Positions 1 to 9,469 are shown, numbered from the stretch's first letter. The stretch: 64,000 nucleotides of DNA from JBEKCD01 sp050015055 (GCA_050015055.1 JBEKCD010000003.1:62001-126000), one strand, 5' to 3'. A program made the numbers and translations. Notes: a model not told the origin generated them from the sequence alone.

Positions 1-805
1 GCAACGGTTCGTTATCAAAAGTGTCCAAGCCTGCCCCCGCAATCCATCCCTGTTTCAGCGCCTCGATGAGCTTGTCTTCCTGAACGATTTTTCCTCTGCT
101 TACGTTGATGAGGTAGCCGGTTCGTTTCATGCTCTTAAACTGTGCCTCCCCCATCATCCCCTCCGTCTCTTTGGTGAGCGGCAGCGAGAGAACAACGAAG
201 TCTGATCCAGCGAGCAGCTGGTTCAAATCATCCGGATGCAAGAGCTGATCAACACTGGTTGACGCCGTGTGAGAAGGATCTCGTTTTGTCGCGATGACTC
301 TCATTCCGAGGCATTTTGCTTTCTGAGCTATTTCTGTTCCAATTCTACCCAGCCCCACTATCCCCACGGTTTTACCCGACAACTCCTCAACCTGCTCCGC
401 GGATGCCCATGATTCGAACCTTTCCCATCTTTTCTCCACCTGATTCCTGATGAATAGGTGCAGTTTTCGGCACAGGCACAGCATCAATCCGATGACGTGC
501 TCCGAAATCGGCGTAGGATGAACCCCTCCAGCGTTCGTCACTACGACCCGACTCTTCACCACCTCCGGAAGAAGGAGTCTATCAACGCCGGCACCCCACG
601 CCTGGATCCATTTCAGTTTCCTCGCTCCAAGGAACAGCTCTTTCGAGAAGAAACCTGCAAACAGGATGTCCGCATCCTCGATTAGACGCAGAGCCTCTTC
701 CTTGCCTTCACTCTGCACCACCTCAAGGTTCGGCGAAACACTTCTAATCTTCTCAACAAAGACGTTTGGCAAATCGAAAGAGACCAAAACCTTCATCTTT
801 TTCAT
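1..805 (-). CDS. D-2-hydroxyacid dehydrogenase, C-terminus off the left edge
   Basis: NAD-dependent D-isomer 2-hydroxyacid dehydrogenase, cytosolic, of the phosphoglycerate/glyoxylate dehydrogenase superfamily. Translating the minus strand from the ATG at 805 gives about 268 residues with the Rossmann motif GIVGLGRIG, the substrate-arginine motif NVSRGKIV, and the start of the catalytic Glu region (GLDTFDNEPL); the catalytic His would lie beyond base 1. A purine-rich GGAGGGTG lies about 10 nt upstream of this start; a second in-frame ATG is 9 nt downstream. The substrate cannot be named: serA, hydroxypyruvate and glyoxylate reductases share all visible motifs. The gene is truncated only by the window. 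Confidence 0.85.
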   Translation of the reverse strand, partial: MKKMKVLVSFDLPNVFVEKIRSVSPNLEVVQSEGKEEALRLIEDADILFAGFFSKELFLGARKLKWIQAWGAGVDRLLLPEVVKSRVVVTNAGGVHPTPISEHVIGLMLCLCRKLHLFIRNQVEKRWERFESWASAEQVEELSGKTVGIVGLGRIGTEIAQKAKCLGMRVIATKRDPSHTASTSVDQLLHPDDLNQLLAGSDFVVLSLPLTKETEGMMGEAQFKSMKRTGYLINVSRGKIVQEDKLIEALKQGWIAGAGLDTFDNEPL

Positions 806-1000
806 CCCTGGCACCCTCCACCAGAGCCTATCCGCACACACGTTCTGTCAGACATGGATTCCGCGACGCTATTTAAACGTTGCAAACCCCAAAAAGCTTC
901 CCGCGTCTTCGCCACCGTTCTTTTGCGTCATGAATGCGCATCGTCAGTTGATCCAAAAGGAGGATTATCGTCGCGCTCGGGGAATTTTGAGAGTTATCTG

Positions 1001-1795
1001 CTAGCCCACATAGTTCACTGTGAAGGATGAGCCGTTAGAAGCAAGCGGCGAAACACTCACCAGCTTTGTGTTATGAGTATACATCGTGACTTGGATAGAG
1101 GGAAGACTGCTGATAGCTACGACCTTGCCGCCCACTGTTGCTGCGCAACCTGTGAATGTCAATTCTGAAAAGTCGGCTAGATTTCTCAAAACATTGTTCA
1201 CTGTCGGTCGCTCCACAATCCACTCAGCAGAGAGCATTGAGGAAACGTAAACGAAACTGTTTTGGAACGACTGTTCACCCGTGGCACCAGTGAAGTCATG
1301 GAGTTCTATGAGCCATGTGTTCGCGGTCGGGTCTAGGAGTGATATTGAAGCCGTGATTTGGTCTCCCGCTGATACGCTCAGTGAAGCGATTGTCACTTCT
1401 GTGTTGGGCAACAGCTCATACCACGCTGAGTATGTTCCGACTCCGTTTATTGAGTCCTGCTCTGTTCCCGTCTGGATCAGCGTACTGTCGAATTGGCCAC
1501 CGACACCAATCCATGTCGCACTGTAGGAATCTCTTATTGAAACGCCGACCGCGGGAACTCTCCAAGAGGCTTCGATCCTTGTGGCAAACGGTTGAGGGTT
1601 GTTCAAGTCTGTGGCCACAACAAAACCCGACCAGTCGGAACTGGTCAAGCGTCTATTCGCCGAGCCTGTTAGAAGAGGAAAGAAAAGAATCAGGGCGAGG
1701 ACGAGCAAAGAGTCCAGCAAGATAATCAGGAGAATTGTGAAGATTCTCCCCTTCCTCATAGGAGGCTTTTCAGGGGGTTCATAAAGCATGTTCAT
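1001..1795 (-). CDS. membrane-anchored G1-family (glutamic) peptidase
   Basis: Likely an extracellular acid protease of the eqolisin/G1 family, which uses a Gln-Glu catalytic pair. Residues 17-41 form one strong hydrophobic segment after a basic stretch (PMRKGR), so the beta-rich catalytic domain should face outside. The domain shows W54-S-G-F, SATWIGVGG (92-100), LIQTGTEQ with candidate catalytic Q108, AWYELLP (124-130) and AEWIVERP (190-197) with candidate catalytic Glu in AEW. Length (264 aa) fits one domain plus anchor, with no obvious long propeptide. It is flanked by unrelated housekeeping genes, so no operon role is evident. Family assignment rests on motif order and is fairly firm; activity and substrate are inferred. 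Confidence 0.75.
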   Translation of the reverse strand: MNMLYEPPEKPPMRKGRIFTILLIILLDSLLVLALILFFPLLTGSANRRLTSSDWSGFVVATDLNNPQPFATRIEASWRVPAVGVSIRDSYSATWIGVGGQFDSTLIQTGTEQDSINGVGTYSAWYELLPNTEVTIASLSVSAGDQITASISLLDPTANTWLIELHDFTGATGEQSFQNSFVYVSSMLSAEWIVERPTVNNVLRNLADFSELTFTGCAATVGGKVVAISSLPSIQVTMYTHNTKLVSVSPLASNGSSFTVNYVG

Positions 1796-1914
1796 TCGCT
1801 TCTCTCGACCTGCTGTTTTGACATCTTGCTATACCAAAACACTTGTGGCTATTGTGCGACAATAATAATATACTTAATCCTAAGTAGGTGTATCGGGCTT
1901 GCTAATCGTCTGCA

Positions 1915-2256
1915 TCACGAGCGTATCATCGTCAAGATCATCTTAAACTTTTTCACCGCTCTCAGCGTGTGTGGTTTTTTGGCTGGAATTACAATCATTT
2001 CCCCTTCTTCCATGTGTGTGGCTTTGCCTGAGATAACGATCTCCGCTTCTCCATCAAGGAGATAGATCAAGGCATCACAGGGCGCCGTGTGTTCGCTCAG
2101 ACCCTGTCCTTCGTCAAAAGCGAAAAAGGTCACGGTTCCAGTTTTTCTGTCGATTATCGTTCGGCTCACCACGGAGTCTTCTTGATAGTCTGCCAAATCA
2201 ACCAACTTTGCAACGTGCGCTCCTGCAACACTCTTCTGTTCTTTGTTCCCGTCCAT
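1915..2256 (-). CDS. cupin-domain protein
   Basis: Small single-domain cupin of 113 aa, a beta-barrel fold that usually binds a metal. The core shows the pattern around GLSEHTAPCDALIYLLDGEA (roughly residues 53-72), then GKATHMEEGEMIVIPAKKPH (77-96), where cupin motifs 1 and 2 place metal ligands; H57 in SEH and H96 in KPH are candidates. No second domain or signal peptide is seen. Such proteins act as small-molecule sensors or enzymes, and the reaction cannot be told from sequence. It is monocistronic and convergent with nothing obvious. Confidence 0.8.
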   Translation of the reverse strand: MDGNKEQKSVAGAHVAKLVDLADYQEDSVVSRTIIDRKTGTVTFFAFDEGQGLSEHTAPCDALIYLLDGEAEIVISGKATHMEEGEMIVIPAKKPHTLRAVKKFKMILTMIRS

Positions 2257-2375
2257 TCCTATCCCTGCACTGGATGATTCAGCTCAACTTGTTTTCGTTT
2301 ATATGTTTTCTGATTCCTGGCTTCTGTGGCACTGGTCTTGTCTGTTCTGAGACTGGGCCGGTCTTGTTGTCAAGC

Positions 2376-2387
2376 TTAAAATATTTA
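2376..2387 (+). promoter_or_regulatory. TATA box of homoserine dehydrogenase
   Basis: The AT stretch TTAAAATATTTA is centred about 25 nt before the ATG at 2407. This spacing is typical of an archaeal leaderless transcript, and no good ribosome-binding site lies between. Confidence 0.55.
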
Positions 2388-2406
2388 TTGTGACAATGGT
2401 GCGTTC

Positions 2407-3417
2407 ATGAAAATCCAACTTGTGGGCTTGGGCCATGTTGGACAAAGCCTTATCGAGCTTATCGACGAGAAGAAGGAACTGTTGAACGCGCTAGGGCTGG
2501 ATCTGCGCATAGTTTCTGTTTCCGATTCAAGAGGAACGGCCTTGGATGAGAGAGGACTCAGTCCGACGGAAATTCTCAGGTACAAAACGCGAGGTTGGAA
2601 AGGCTTCGGCGAGTACGTGGAGGGTTTCGGCGCGATAGAGGCTGTGAGAAAGATCGGATGCGATGTGACGGTAGAGTTGACGCCGTCGACGCTGAACGGT
2701 GAACCTGGGCTCTCGAACATCAAGGCTGCGTTGGCTAAGAAGAAGAGTGTCGTCACGGCGAACAAGGGTCCACTGGTCGTTGCTTACAGCGAACTCATTG
2801 GGATAGCCAAGAAAAACAGTGTCGGGCTGTTCTATGAAGCTACGGTTGGCGCGCATGTTCCGGTGTTCTGTATGGTTGAATCGTGCTTCAAAGCGGACGA
2901 GCTTCAAAGTGTCAGGGGCATACTCAACGCTACGACAAACTTTGTGATCGGAGAGATGCAGAAGGGCAGGAGTTTTCAAGATGCCATAGACGAAGCGGTG
3001 AGGGCAGGATGGGCTGAAACAAACTATTCTGACGATGTTGACGGAATAGACTCGGCTAGAAAGCTGGTGATTATTGCTAATGCGCTCTTCGGGGAGAACG
3101 CGTCGCTCAAGGATGTGAAGATTGAAGGAATCAGACATGTCGAAACGCTTGTGAAAGCGGCTCGCAGAGAGAACAAAAAAGTCAAACTCATCTGCGAGAT
3201 CGCCAGGAACAAGGACAAACTTGAGATGACCGTTTCGCCAAAAATGATCCCCCTAGACGACGCTTTGGCAACTGTGAACGAGAGAAACATGGCCATAAAA
3301 TACAGTTTCAAAACCTCGAAAGAAATTTTCGTCTCAGCCCAGTTCCTGGGCCCCAAACAAACAGCCTACGCGGTGCTGAACGATATAGTGAGAGCAAACG
3401 CAAAATCCTGTTGCTGA
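2407..3417 (+). CDS. hom: homoserine dehydrogenase
   Basis: Reduces aspartate semialdehyde to homoserine with NAD(P)H, the branch point to threonine and methionine. The 336 aa protein starts with the dinucleotide motif VGLGHVGQS (6-14), followed by TANKGPL (118-124), the family signature EATVGAHVPVF (144-154) and WAETNYSDDVDGIDSARK (202-219), which carries the conserved acidic residues and the catalytic-type Lys219. There is no C-terminal ACT domain, so allosteric threonine control as in long bacterial enzymes is not expected. It is not fused to aspartokinase. It stands alone, with a probable leaderless promoter. Confidence 0.92.
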   Translation: MKIQLVGLGHVGQSLIELIDEKKELLNALGLDLRIVSVSDSRGTALDERGLSPTEILRYKTRGWKGFGEYVEGFGAIEAVRKIGCDVTVELTPSTLNGEPGLSNIKAALAKKKSVVTANKGPLVVAYSELIGIAKKNSVGLFYEATVGAHVPVFCMVESCFKADELQSVRGILNATTNFVIGEMQKGRSFQDAIDEAVRAGWAETNYSDDVDGIDSARKLVIIANALFGENASLKDVKIEGIRHVETLVKAARRENKKVKLICEIARNKDKLEMTVSPKMIPLDDALATVNERNMAIKYSFKTSKEIFVSAQFLGPKQTAYAVLNDIVRANAKSCC

Positions 3418-3729
3418 AATCCAACGCTATTGCGTGCACTGCCCGTCTTCCGACCCCTAAGAGGTCGATGTATGGGTTTGCGGTTGAGCGGAAACCCGTG
3501 AACCACAACGTTTTCAGAGTTGACCTCCCTCTTCGCCTGTAAGGTCTGATGCGATCTGTAATTGTAATCGGTGGCAATGTTGTGGGCACCCTTATCCTTG
3601 TCGGTAGCATCAGACGTAATGTTGCTTGGTAACAATTCTTGAAGAAGCAGATGAGCTGTTTGGATGAAGACCATGTCTGGGTGCGCAGCTGCAAATGGAA
3701 CACGAGAAGGCGAGGGGGTTTGTTTTCTT
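3418..3729. other. intergenic stretch without recognised gene
   Basis: About 310 nt between the ends of homoserine dehydrogenase and the histidine kinase, which converge here. Both strands carry short open frames, but none has a recognisable domain, start context or promoter. It probably holds terminators of both genes. Confidence 0.4.
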
Positions 3730-6135
3730 TCACGTTTTCGTGATAGACTGTAGACGTTCGGGCATGTTCATCCAGACTTTTTGGTCTTTGTCGCCGGTTT
3801 TCGGTTCGATGGGAAGAGTTATCGTAAACGTGGATCCTTTGTCTGCGGCGCTTGATATCGTGATTCTGCCTCCGTGGGCTTCGACTAGGCGTTTGCAGAT
3901 TGGCAGTCCGAATCCCATGCCTCTTGCCTTGGTTGTGAAGAGCGGTGACCAAATCTTGTCCAATACGTCTTTTGACATGCCCGTGCCCGTGTCGGAGAAG
4001 CTAAACGCAACGTTATCTCCTTCTTTCTCGCTTTTTACTGTCAGTGTTCCGCCGTTTGGCATGGCGTCGAACGCGTTCTTGATAATGTTCACAAATACCC
4101 TGCGCATCTTTTCCTTGTCAACCTTGAGTCGTGGCGTCTTTCCCATTCGGTCAATCACGAGGACGTTTTGTGGAACTTTCATCAACGACAATGCATCTGT
4201 CAAGAGCGTTTTCGGCACAGCTTCCGACAGCTCTAGCCTGATTTCCCGGGAGTATTCCAAGAGGTCGTTGATGATTTTGTTCGAGTAAGCTATGGCCTTT
4301 TCCATGGTCTCGAACATTTCTTTTTCCTTATCGTTCAACTTCTCGTTCAGTTTCATCTTCAAATAATATGTGGCGCCTGCGATGCCTGTTAACGGATTTC
4401 GTAGGTCGTGTCCCACCATTCCGGCAAGTTCGCCTATGGCGGCAAGCCTCTGCGCCCTCAGGAGCTGGTTCTGAGCCTCAACGAGTTCTCGCGTTCTCTC
4501 TTTCACTTTCACCTCGAGCTGCCCCGCGTACCCTTGAATCTCGTTTTTCGCCTCGTTCAACTGTTGAATCAGTCTAGCGTTTTCGATGGCCACCGCGGCC
4601 TGATAGAGAAAGAGCTCGAACGCCGCTAACGAATCTTTGGTGGGTCTTCTTCCATCCGCGGGGTCGTCGATGCTCATTAAGCCCACGATTCGCCCGTCGG
4701 CCAACCTGAGAGGAGCGTAAAGCAGATCGTTCGGATCCCAGTCCAACATCTGCTTCTGAGACATATGGCTAAGCACAACACCTTGGCTGAACTTTTCCCG
4801 GACAAAGCTGTCGCTCCATGGCAAATAGTAGAACTCGCCCATTTTGAAACGCTCAAACTGGGGTCCGAGACGCTCTTTCCAGAGTTGCCCGGGTTTCCTG
4901 TGGTTCCAGAGGTACAGCCTCTCTTCCTCCGTCAACCCTGAGGCCACGACATCCTCAGCCCTACCTATCTCGAAGTTTTCATCCATGAGAGAAATCACAA
5001 CTCTGCCCCAACCCAAGCCTCTGACAGCGTCCAGAATGGCCTGAAGACGTTGTCGCAGATCAACCGAGTGAATCATCTCGGCAGAACTCTTCATCAATGA
5101 AGCCTGCTGGGCATTACGCTTCTCAAGTTCATTTCGATGTTCAATGTTGACGATAGCGGTTGCAGCGTGCGAAGCTAAAACCTCGAGCATCATCGCGTCT
5201 CTCTCGTCGAACGCGTTCAGCTCCTCACTTTCCACGTTCAAAACACCCAGCACTTCGTCTTCCGCAACGACCGGAACCGCAAGCTCAGACCAAGCGGCAG
5301 GCGCATCTGCGCTAAATCCAACGTATAGTTTGTCCTTAGAAATGTCTGGCAAGAGCACGGTTTTACGCGTGACTGCCGCCCTAACCGTCACGCCACCTTT
5401 AGAACCGTCCAAAGGCAGCTCAAAACCCGTTGGGGCTTGATATCCGCGCTGATGACCAGAATGGAGCACGCCATTCCCCGATATCAAGAACGAGGCGTGA
5501 CTGAAACCTAGAACCTTCTCCATAGCATCCAAAGTCCATTCATAGACTTGATAGAGAGTCTTTGCGGCATTCACCTTTCCACCGTACAAGTTTAGCGCTC
5601 TTGAACGCTCCTCGTCCTCCATAAGTTCGCGGGTTCTTTGCTGGATCAGCTCCTCCAAACGTTCAGAATGAAACTTAAGTTCCTCTTCCAACCGACTGCG
5701 CTCAGTGACGTCCTCCACCATCTCAATGGCTTCGATGACCCTGCCTTTCTCATCTTTAACAGGAGACGAGATCACCCTGAAACGCCGAGTCTTGTCGCCC
5801 GTAGGAGTACTCCCGATGGACTCGTGCACTTGCCCGTCTGTCAGAGTCTTGTGCGTCGGGCAGTAAGAGCATACCGTATTTCGAGGCGGGTTGTAAAAAG
5901 CCTTAAAGCAAATGGGTTTCTTCGAAACCTCGACGTCACGGAACCACTTTTTCATCTGGGCGTTTAATTCCAGAATCTCCATGTTCGTGCTTATCACGGC
6001 AACGCCGATGGCGATGTTGTCAACAACACTCTTGTATCTTTTCTCAGACTCGTTCAAAGCTTCTTCCGTCTTCTTGCATTCTGCGATGCCGGCGACTTTA
6101 CCGCTAGCACTCAGCTCATCACTACTTCTCTTCAT
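3730..6135 (-). CDS. soluble sensor histidine kinase, PAS-GAF-GAF-HisKA-HATPase
   Basis: A cytosolic two-component sensor of 801 aa with no membrane segment. In order: PAS domain with PAC tail (about 25-150, ending EMVEDVTERSRLEEEL), a first GAF (about 185-335), a second GAF (about 345-520), a coiled linker (KVKERTREL), a HisKA dimerisation domain with phospho-acceptor H576 in GHDLRNPL, and a HATPase domain with N-box NIIKNAFDAM (683-692), G1 box DTGTGM and G2 box GMGFGLPICK. No receiver domain and no adjacent response regulator are present, so its partner lies elsewhere. CxxC-type cysteines in the PAS region (TVCSYCPTH) could hold a cofactor or metal; this is inference. Confidence 0.9.
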   Translation of the reverse strand: MKRSSDELSASGKVAGIAECKKTEEALNESEKRYKSVVDNIAIGVAVISTNMEILELNAQMKKWFRDVEVSKKPICFKAFYNPPRNTVCSYCPTHKTLTDGQVHESIGSTPTGDKTRRFRVISSPVKDEKGRVIEAIEMVEDVTERSRLEEELKFHSERLEELIQQRTRELMEDEERSRALNLYGGKVNAAKTLYQVYEWTLDAMEKVLGFSHASFLISGNGVLHSGHQRGYQAPTGFELPLDGSKGGVTVRAAVTRKTVLLPDISKDKLYVGFSADAPAAWSELAVPVVAEDEVLGVLNVESEELNAFDERDAMMLEVLASHAATAIVNIEHRNELEKRNAQQASLMKSSAEMIHSVDLRQRLQAILDAVRGLGWGRVVISLMDENFEIGRAEDVVASGLTEEERLYLWNHRKPGQLWKERLGPQFERFKMGEFYYLPWSDSFVREKFSQGVVLSHMSQKQMLDWDPNDLLYAPLRLADGRIVGLMSIDDPADGRRPTKDSLAAFELFLYQAAVAIENARLIQQLNEAKNEIQGYAGQLEVKVKERTRELVEAQNQLLRAQRLAAIGELAGMVGHDLRNPLTGIAGATYYLKMKLNEKLNDKEKEMFETMEKAIAYSNKIINDLLEYSREIRLELSEAVPKTLLTDALSLMKVPQNVLVIDRMGKTPRLKVDKEKMRRVFVNIIKNAFDAMPNGGTLTVKSEKEGDNVAFSFSDTGTGMSKDVLDKIWSPLFTTKARGMGFGLPICKRLVEAHGGRITISSAADKGSTFTITLPIEPKTGDKDQKVWMNMPERLQSITKT

Positions 6136-6176
6136 TCAGCCAGCTCCATCGTCATATCAACGTTGTTTCTCTGAGC

Positions 6177-6202
6177 CTTCCCAGCTTCACAAAACTGGGA
6201 AG
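6177..6202. other. short hairpin upstream of the kinase gene
   Basis: Perfect 8-bp inverted repeat CTTCCCAG / CTGGGAAG with a 10-nt loop, lying 42-67 nt upstream of the histidine kinase start (minus strand). It could be an operator or leader hairpin; nothing further supports either. Confidence 0.35.
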
Positions 6203-6449
6203 ACCCCAATTCTTATCGTTCCGCAATTAATCAACCCCTAATCAAGCCCTTTACACTACGATGACCGTAATAATTCCCCGCCTGACGATATTAATCGTTA
6301 TGAATTCCCTATCTGAATTCTCAAAAAACGTCCCAGAGACACGCACAGTCAATGAAGCCTACACGCAGGCTTGTGGGAACAGCAGAACTAGAGGTTAACC
6401 TTCGACAAATTGATGGGTTTGATGCTACGAAAAAAGGGAGAGAATGAAA

Positions 6450-7754
6450 CTATGGTCCTTTCTTGGTGATCTCCTTTATAATGCCTGCAGCCACTGTTGT
6501 GCCCATGTCTCTGACGGCGAAGCGGCCGAGTTCTTCGAATTCGGCGAAGGTTTCAACGGCGATCGGGTGCAAAGGTTCCATTCTGACGACGGCTGCGTCT
6601 CCGGTCTTCAAGAAAGTCGGCTTTTCCTCAGTAACCTGCCCCGAGCGTGGGTCAAGTTTTCTGATCAGCTCGGTGAATCGACATGCTACTTGTCCTGTGT
6701 GGAAGTGCAATACGGGTGTGTATCCTGCTGCGACGGCTGTGGGGTGGTAGATGACGATTATTTGTCCGATGAATTCCTTGGCTACGGTCGGCGGGCTAGT
6801 GGTGTGACCTGCTACGTCTCCGCGGTGTATGTCGGTTTTGGCTACGCCTCGGATGTTGAAGCCTATGTTGTCTCCTGGTTCAGCTTTGGGTATTCGTTCG
6901 TGGTGCATCTCGAGTGATTTGACTTCGCCCTGTTTGTTGGAGGGCATGAAGACGACGACATCGTTTTCTTTGATAATGCCGGTTTCGACTCTGCCGACGG
7001 GGACTGTGCCGACGCCTGTTATGCTGTACACGTCCTGGATCGGAACGCGCAGGGGTTTGCCCGTGGGTTTGGAGGGCACTTCGAACGTGTCCAAGGCTTC
7101 AATCAGTGTTGGGCCCTTGTACCAGGGCATATGTTCGCTGGGTTTGACGAGGTTGTCGCCGGTCCAGCCGCTTGTGGGTACGAAGGGGATTTTTTCAAGT
7201 TTGAAGCCCACCATTTTTAGCATTCGACTGACTTCGTTCTTGATTTCGTTGTAGCGTTCTTCGCTCCAGTTGACGGATATGTCGTCCATCTTGTTGACCG
7301 CTACGACGAGCTGGCGGACGCCCAGTGTGAAGGCCAGAAACGCGTGTTCTCTTGTCTGACCACCGGGGCCGATGCCCGCTTCGAACTCTCCTCTCCTAGC
7401 CGAGCAGAAGAGTATGGCGCCGTCGGCTTGGCTTGCGCCTGTGATCATGTTCTTTACGAAGTCTCTGTGTCCGGGTGCGTCTATTACGGTGAAGTAGAAC
7501 TTCTTGGTCTCGAACTTTAGGAATCTGAGGTCTATGGTTACGCCTCTTTCGCGTTCTTCTTTGAGGTTATCGAGGACCCATGCGAACTTGAAACTTTCTT
7601 TTCCGGCTTTCTTGGCCTCTTCCTCAAAAGTCTTTATTGTTCTTTCGTCGACGGCTCCAGCTAGGTACAGCAGGTGTCCCGTGGTGGTTGATTTTCCGTG
7701 GTCGACGTGTCCCATTATGACTAGGTTCAAGTGTGGCTTGCCTGTTTTGCTCAC
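6450..7754 (-). CDS. tuf: translation elongation factor 1A (EF-1 alpha)
   Basis: GTPase that delivers aminoacyl-tRNA to the ribosome. All G motifs are present: GHVDHGKS near residue 15, RGVTID, DAPGH, NKMD and the SGW G5 region, followed by two beta-barrel domains ending in DMGTTVAAGIIKEI. Length 434 aa is normal for archaeal EF-1A, and the archaeal/eukaryotic features (switch region with ERERGVTID, long insertion before NLVKPS) exclude bacterial EF-Tu. The GTG start at 7754 is preceded by a strong purine-rich GGAGGAAAAAG site. The gene appears monocistronic and is divergent from the DRG-like GTPase. Confidence 0.97.
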   Translation of the reverse strand: MSKTGKPHLNLVIMGHVDHGKSTTTGHLLYLAGAVDERTIKTFEEEAKKAGKESFKFAWVLDNLKEERERGVTIDLRFLKFETKKFYFTVIDAPGHRDFVKNMITGASQADGAILFCSARRGEFEAGIGPGGQTREHAFLAFTLGVRQLVVAVNKMDDISVNWSEERYNEIKNEVSRMLKMVGFKLEKIPFVPTSGWTGDNLVKPSEHMPWYKGPTLIEALDTFEVPSKPTGKPLRVPIQDVYSITGVGTVPVGRVETGIIKENDVVVFMPSNKQGEVKSLEMHHERIPKAEPGDNIGFNIRGVAKTDIHRGDVAGHTTSPPTVAKEFIGQIIVIYHPTAVAAGYTPVLHFHTGQVACRFTELIRKLDPRSGQVTEEKPTFLKTGDAAVVRMEPLHPIAVETFAEFEELGRFAVRDMGTTVAAGIIKEITKKGP

Positions 7755-8191
7755 TTTCTCTTTTTCCTCCTGTTCTTCAAATCTTCCTCTAAATTTTAAT
7801 GAATTCGTTTATTCAACTGTTTAATCGATTATTAAAAGTTTATGATGTTGATTTCGCGCTTACGACACGCGCTTGCGAAAGCCCGTGGATAACGGCAAAC
7901 GTTTGGAGTTCATGTTGCGTGTGACTTCTTGGTTTTCAGTGCCTGATTCGCGTTGTTTCTAGTTCTCAAAAGAGATGTGTAGTGGAAGGGTGGCTTGCTG
8001 TTTTCCTAGTGATGTTGTTAGCGAAATGAGTTTGTCAGGGCTTGTGGAACGTGTTATGTGTGGTTATTGTTGGAAAGGTCTTTTGAACGGAGCGGCCGGC
8101 CTTCGCAGAAGACTACTCGGTTAGCGCGCACGGTTTTGGAAACAGATATTAGCTCTGGGCTTTTTTGTTTATTGTTTGGGTTGCGTGGGCT
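7755..8191. promoter_or_regulatory. divergent promoter region of EF-1A and the GTPase
   Basis: 437 nt without a credible gene. The part next to EF-1A is AT-rich (about 7790-7850) and should hold its TATA box. A GCGCGC tract lies at 8124-8129. No RNA gene was recognised. Confidence 0.45.
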
Positions 8192-9373
8192 ATGCCGACG
8201 AATTTGCCTCCGGATGCGAAGAACAAGTGGGAAGAGGTTGAGGCGACCAAGGAACCACGCCAGAAGCTCAAGCTGCTGGAAGAGTTTTTGAGTTTGGTTC
8301 CGAGGCATCATGGTACGGCTAGGATGGTAGTTCAGACTAAGAAGCAGATTACGAACCTGCGCAAAGAAATTGAGGAGACGAAGAGAAAGAGGGCCTCAGC
8401 GGCGAGGACGGGTCCGAAGTTCTTTATCGAGAAGGAGGGTGCTGCACAAGTGGCTATCATAGGCTTGACGAAGACTGGGAAGAGCAGTTTGCTCGCTGCC
8501 GTCACGAACGCTAAAGTGGAGGTGTCCGCGCACCCGTACACCACGCGTGTGCCCGTGCCAGGGGTGATGAATTATCAGGACATTCAGTTTCAATTGATTG
8601 AGGCGCCAGCGCTCATGGAGGGCTCTGGGGATGGCAGAGCGTGGGGACTGCAGACGTTGGGCATCGCCCGGAACGCCGACGGACTGATCATAATGGTGGA
8701 CTTGTCACAGAAGCCTGTTGATGAATTGGGGTTGGTTTTGGGGGAGATGGAAAAGGCGCGGATCCTCGTGAGTCAGCCCAGGGCGCGTGTGGAGATTGAG
8801 AGGAAGTTCATGGGTGCTGGCCTTCGCATAATCGTGTTCGGAAGACTGGTGGACTGCACCTTCAAAGACGTTGAGGAACTGCTAAAGACGTATCATGTGA
8901 CGGACGCGTTTGTGCGGATCTCGGGAGATGCGACGCTCGAAGAGGTGGAGGAGGCCGTTTTTGAGAACACGATTTACAAGCCAGCAGTAATAGTGGCGAA
9001 CAAGGCGGACTTGAAAGGCGCGGAGAGAAACCTGAGACTGCTGAAAACCTATGTTCGTGGCAAGCTTCCAATACTGGCAGTCTCGTGCTATAGGAGAATG
9101 GGCCTGGAGAAGCTGGGCGAAACCTTGTTCAGCACGTTGAATCTCATGCGCATCTACACGAAGGAGCTGAATGAGAGAGGGTTTTCGAAGAAGCCGTTCA
9201 TCCTGAAGAAGGATTCGTCGGTGTACGATTTGGCGAAGAGCATTCACAGCGATTTCAAGGAGAACTTCAACTATGCGAGAGTCTGGTCTAAGCGCTTAGC
9301 CTACAGCCCGCAGAAAGTCGGTGCAACATTCAAGCTGCGGGACGGAGACTCGATTGAAATCCACCTGAAATAA
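8192..9373 (+). CDS. DRG/OBG-type GTPase with C-terminal TGS domain
   Basis: A translation-associated GTPase related to DRG. From the chosen ATG the protein has 393 aa: an N-terminal basic helical stretch (about 45-75), the P-loop GLTKTGKS (91-98), then the archaeal-DRG-like YTTRVPVPG region, and an NKAD G4 motif in the second half. The C-terminal 70 residues (YDLAKSIHSDF ... GDSIEIH) form a TGS domain that binds RNA. The G3 site reads IEAPAL rather than the usual DxPG, so the switch II glycine is missing; this is unusual and may alter hydrolysis. A TTG 27 nt upstream (8165) would add nine hydrophobic residues and is less likely than the ATG. Confidence 0.85.
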   Translation: MPTNLPPDAKNKWEEVEATKEPRQKLKLLEEFLSLVPRHHGTARMVVQTKKQITNLRKEIEETKRKRASAARTGPKFFIEKEGAAQVAIIGLTKTGKSSLLAAVTNAKVEVSAHPYTTRVPVPGVMNYQDIQFQLIEAPALMEGSGDGRAWGLQTLGIARNADGLIIMVDLSQKPVDELGLVLGEMEKARILVSQPRARVEIERKFMGAGLRIIVFGRLVDCTFKDVEELLKTYHVTDAFVRISGDATLEEVEEAVFENTIYKPAVIVANKADLKGAERNLRLLKTYVRGKLPILAVSCYRRMGLEKLGETLFSTLNLMRIYTKELNERGFSKKPFILKKDSSVYDLAKSIHSDFKENFNYARVWSKRLAYSPQKVGATFKLRDGDSIEIHLK

Positions 9374-9458
9374 GAGCCAAAGCACCGGCTGAAGGAAACG
9401 GCTCGAAACGTGACAATTCTCTTCAGGAGTCGTGGAACGTTCAGGTCTTTGGAAACGC

Positions 9459-9469
9459 TTAATATATGC
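9459..9469 (+). promoter_or_regulatory. TATA-like box before the CDGSH gene
   Basis: TTAATATATGC lies about 55 nt before the TTG start at 9519, leaving room for a short leader that contains the GGAG site at 9507-9510. Confidence 0.4.

Noticed and set aside
666..1004. plus-strand open frame
   Set aside because: Antisense to the dehydrogenase start region, no domain, no start signal.
3366..3674. minus-strand open frame of 102 codons
   Set aside because: Overlaps the end of homoserine dehydrogenase on the other strand and has no recognisable composition or motif.
4368..4629. plus-strand frames within the histidine kinase
   Set aside because: Shadow frames of a clear kinase gene.
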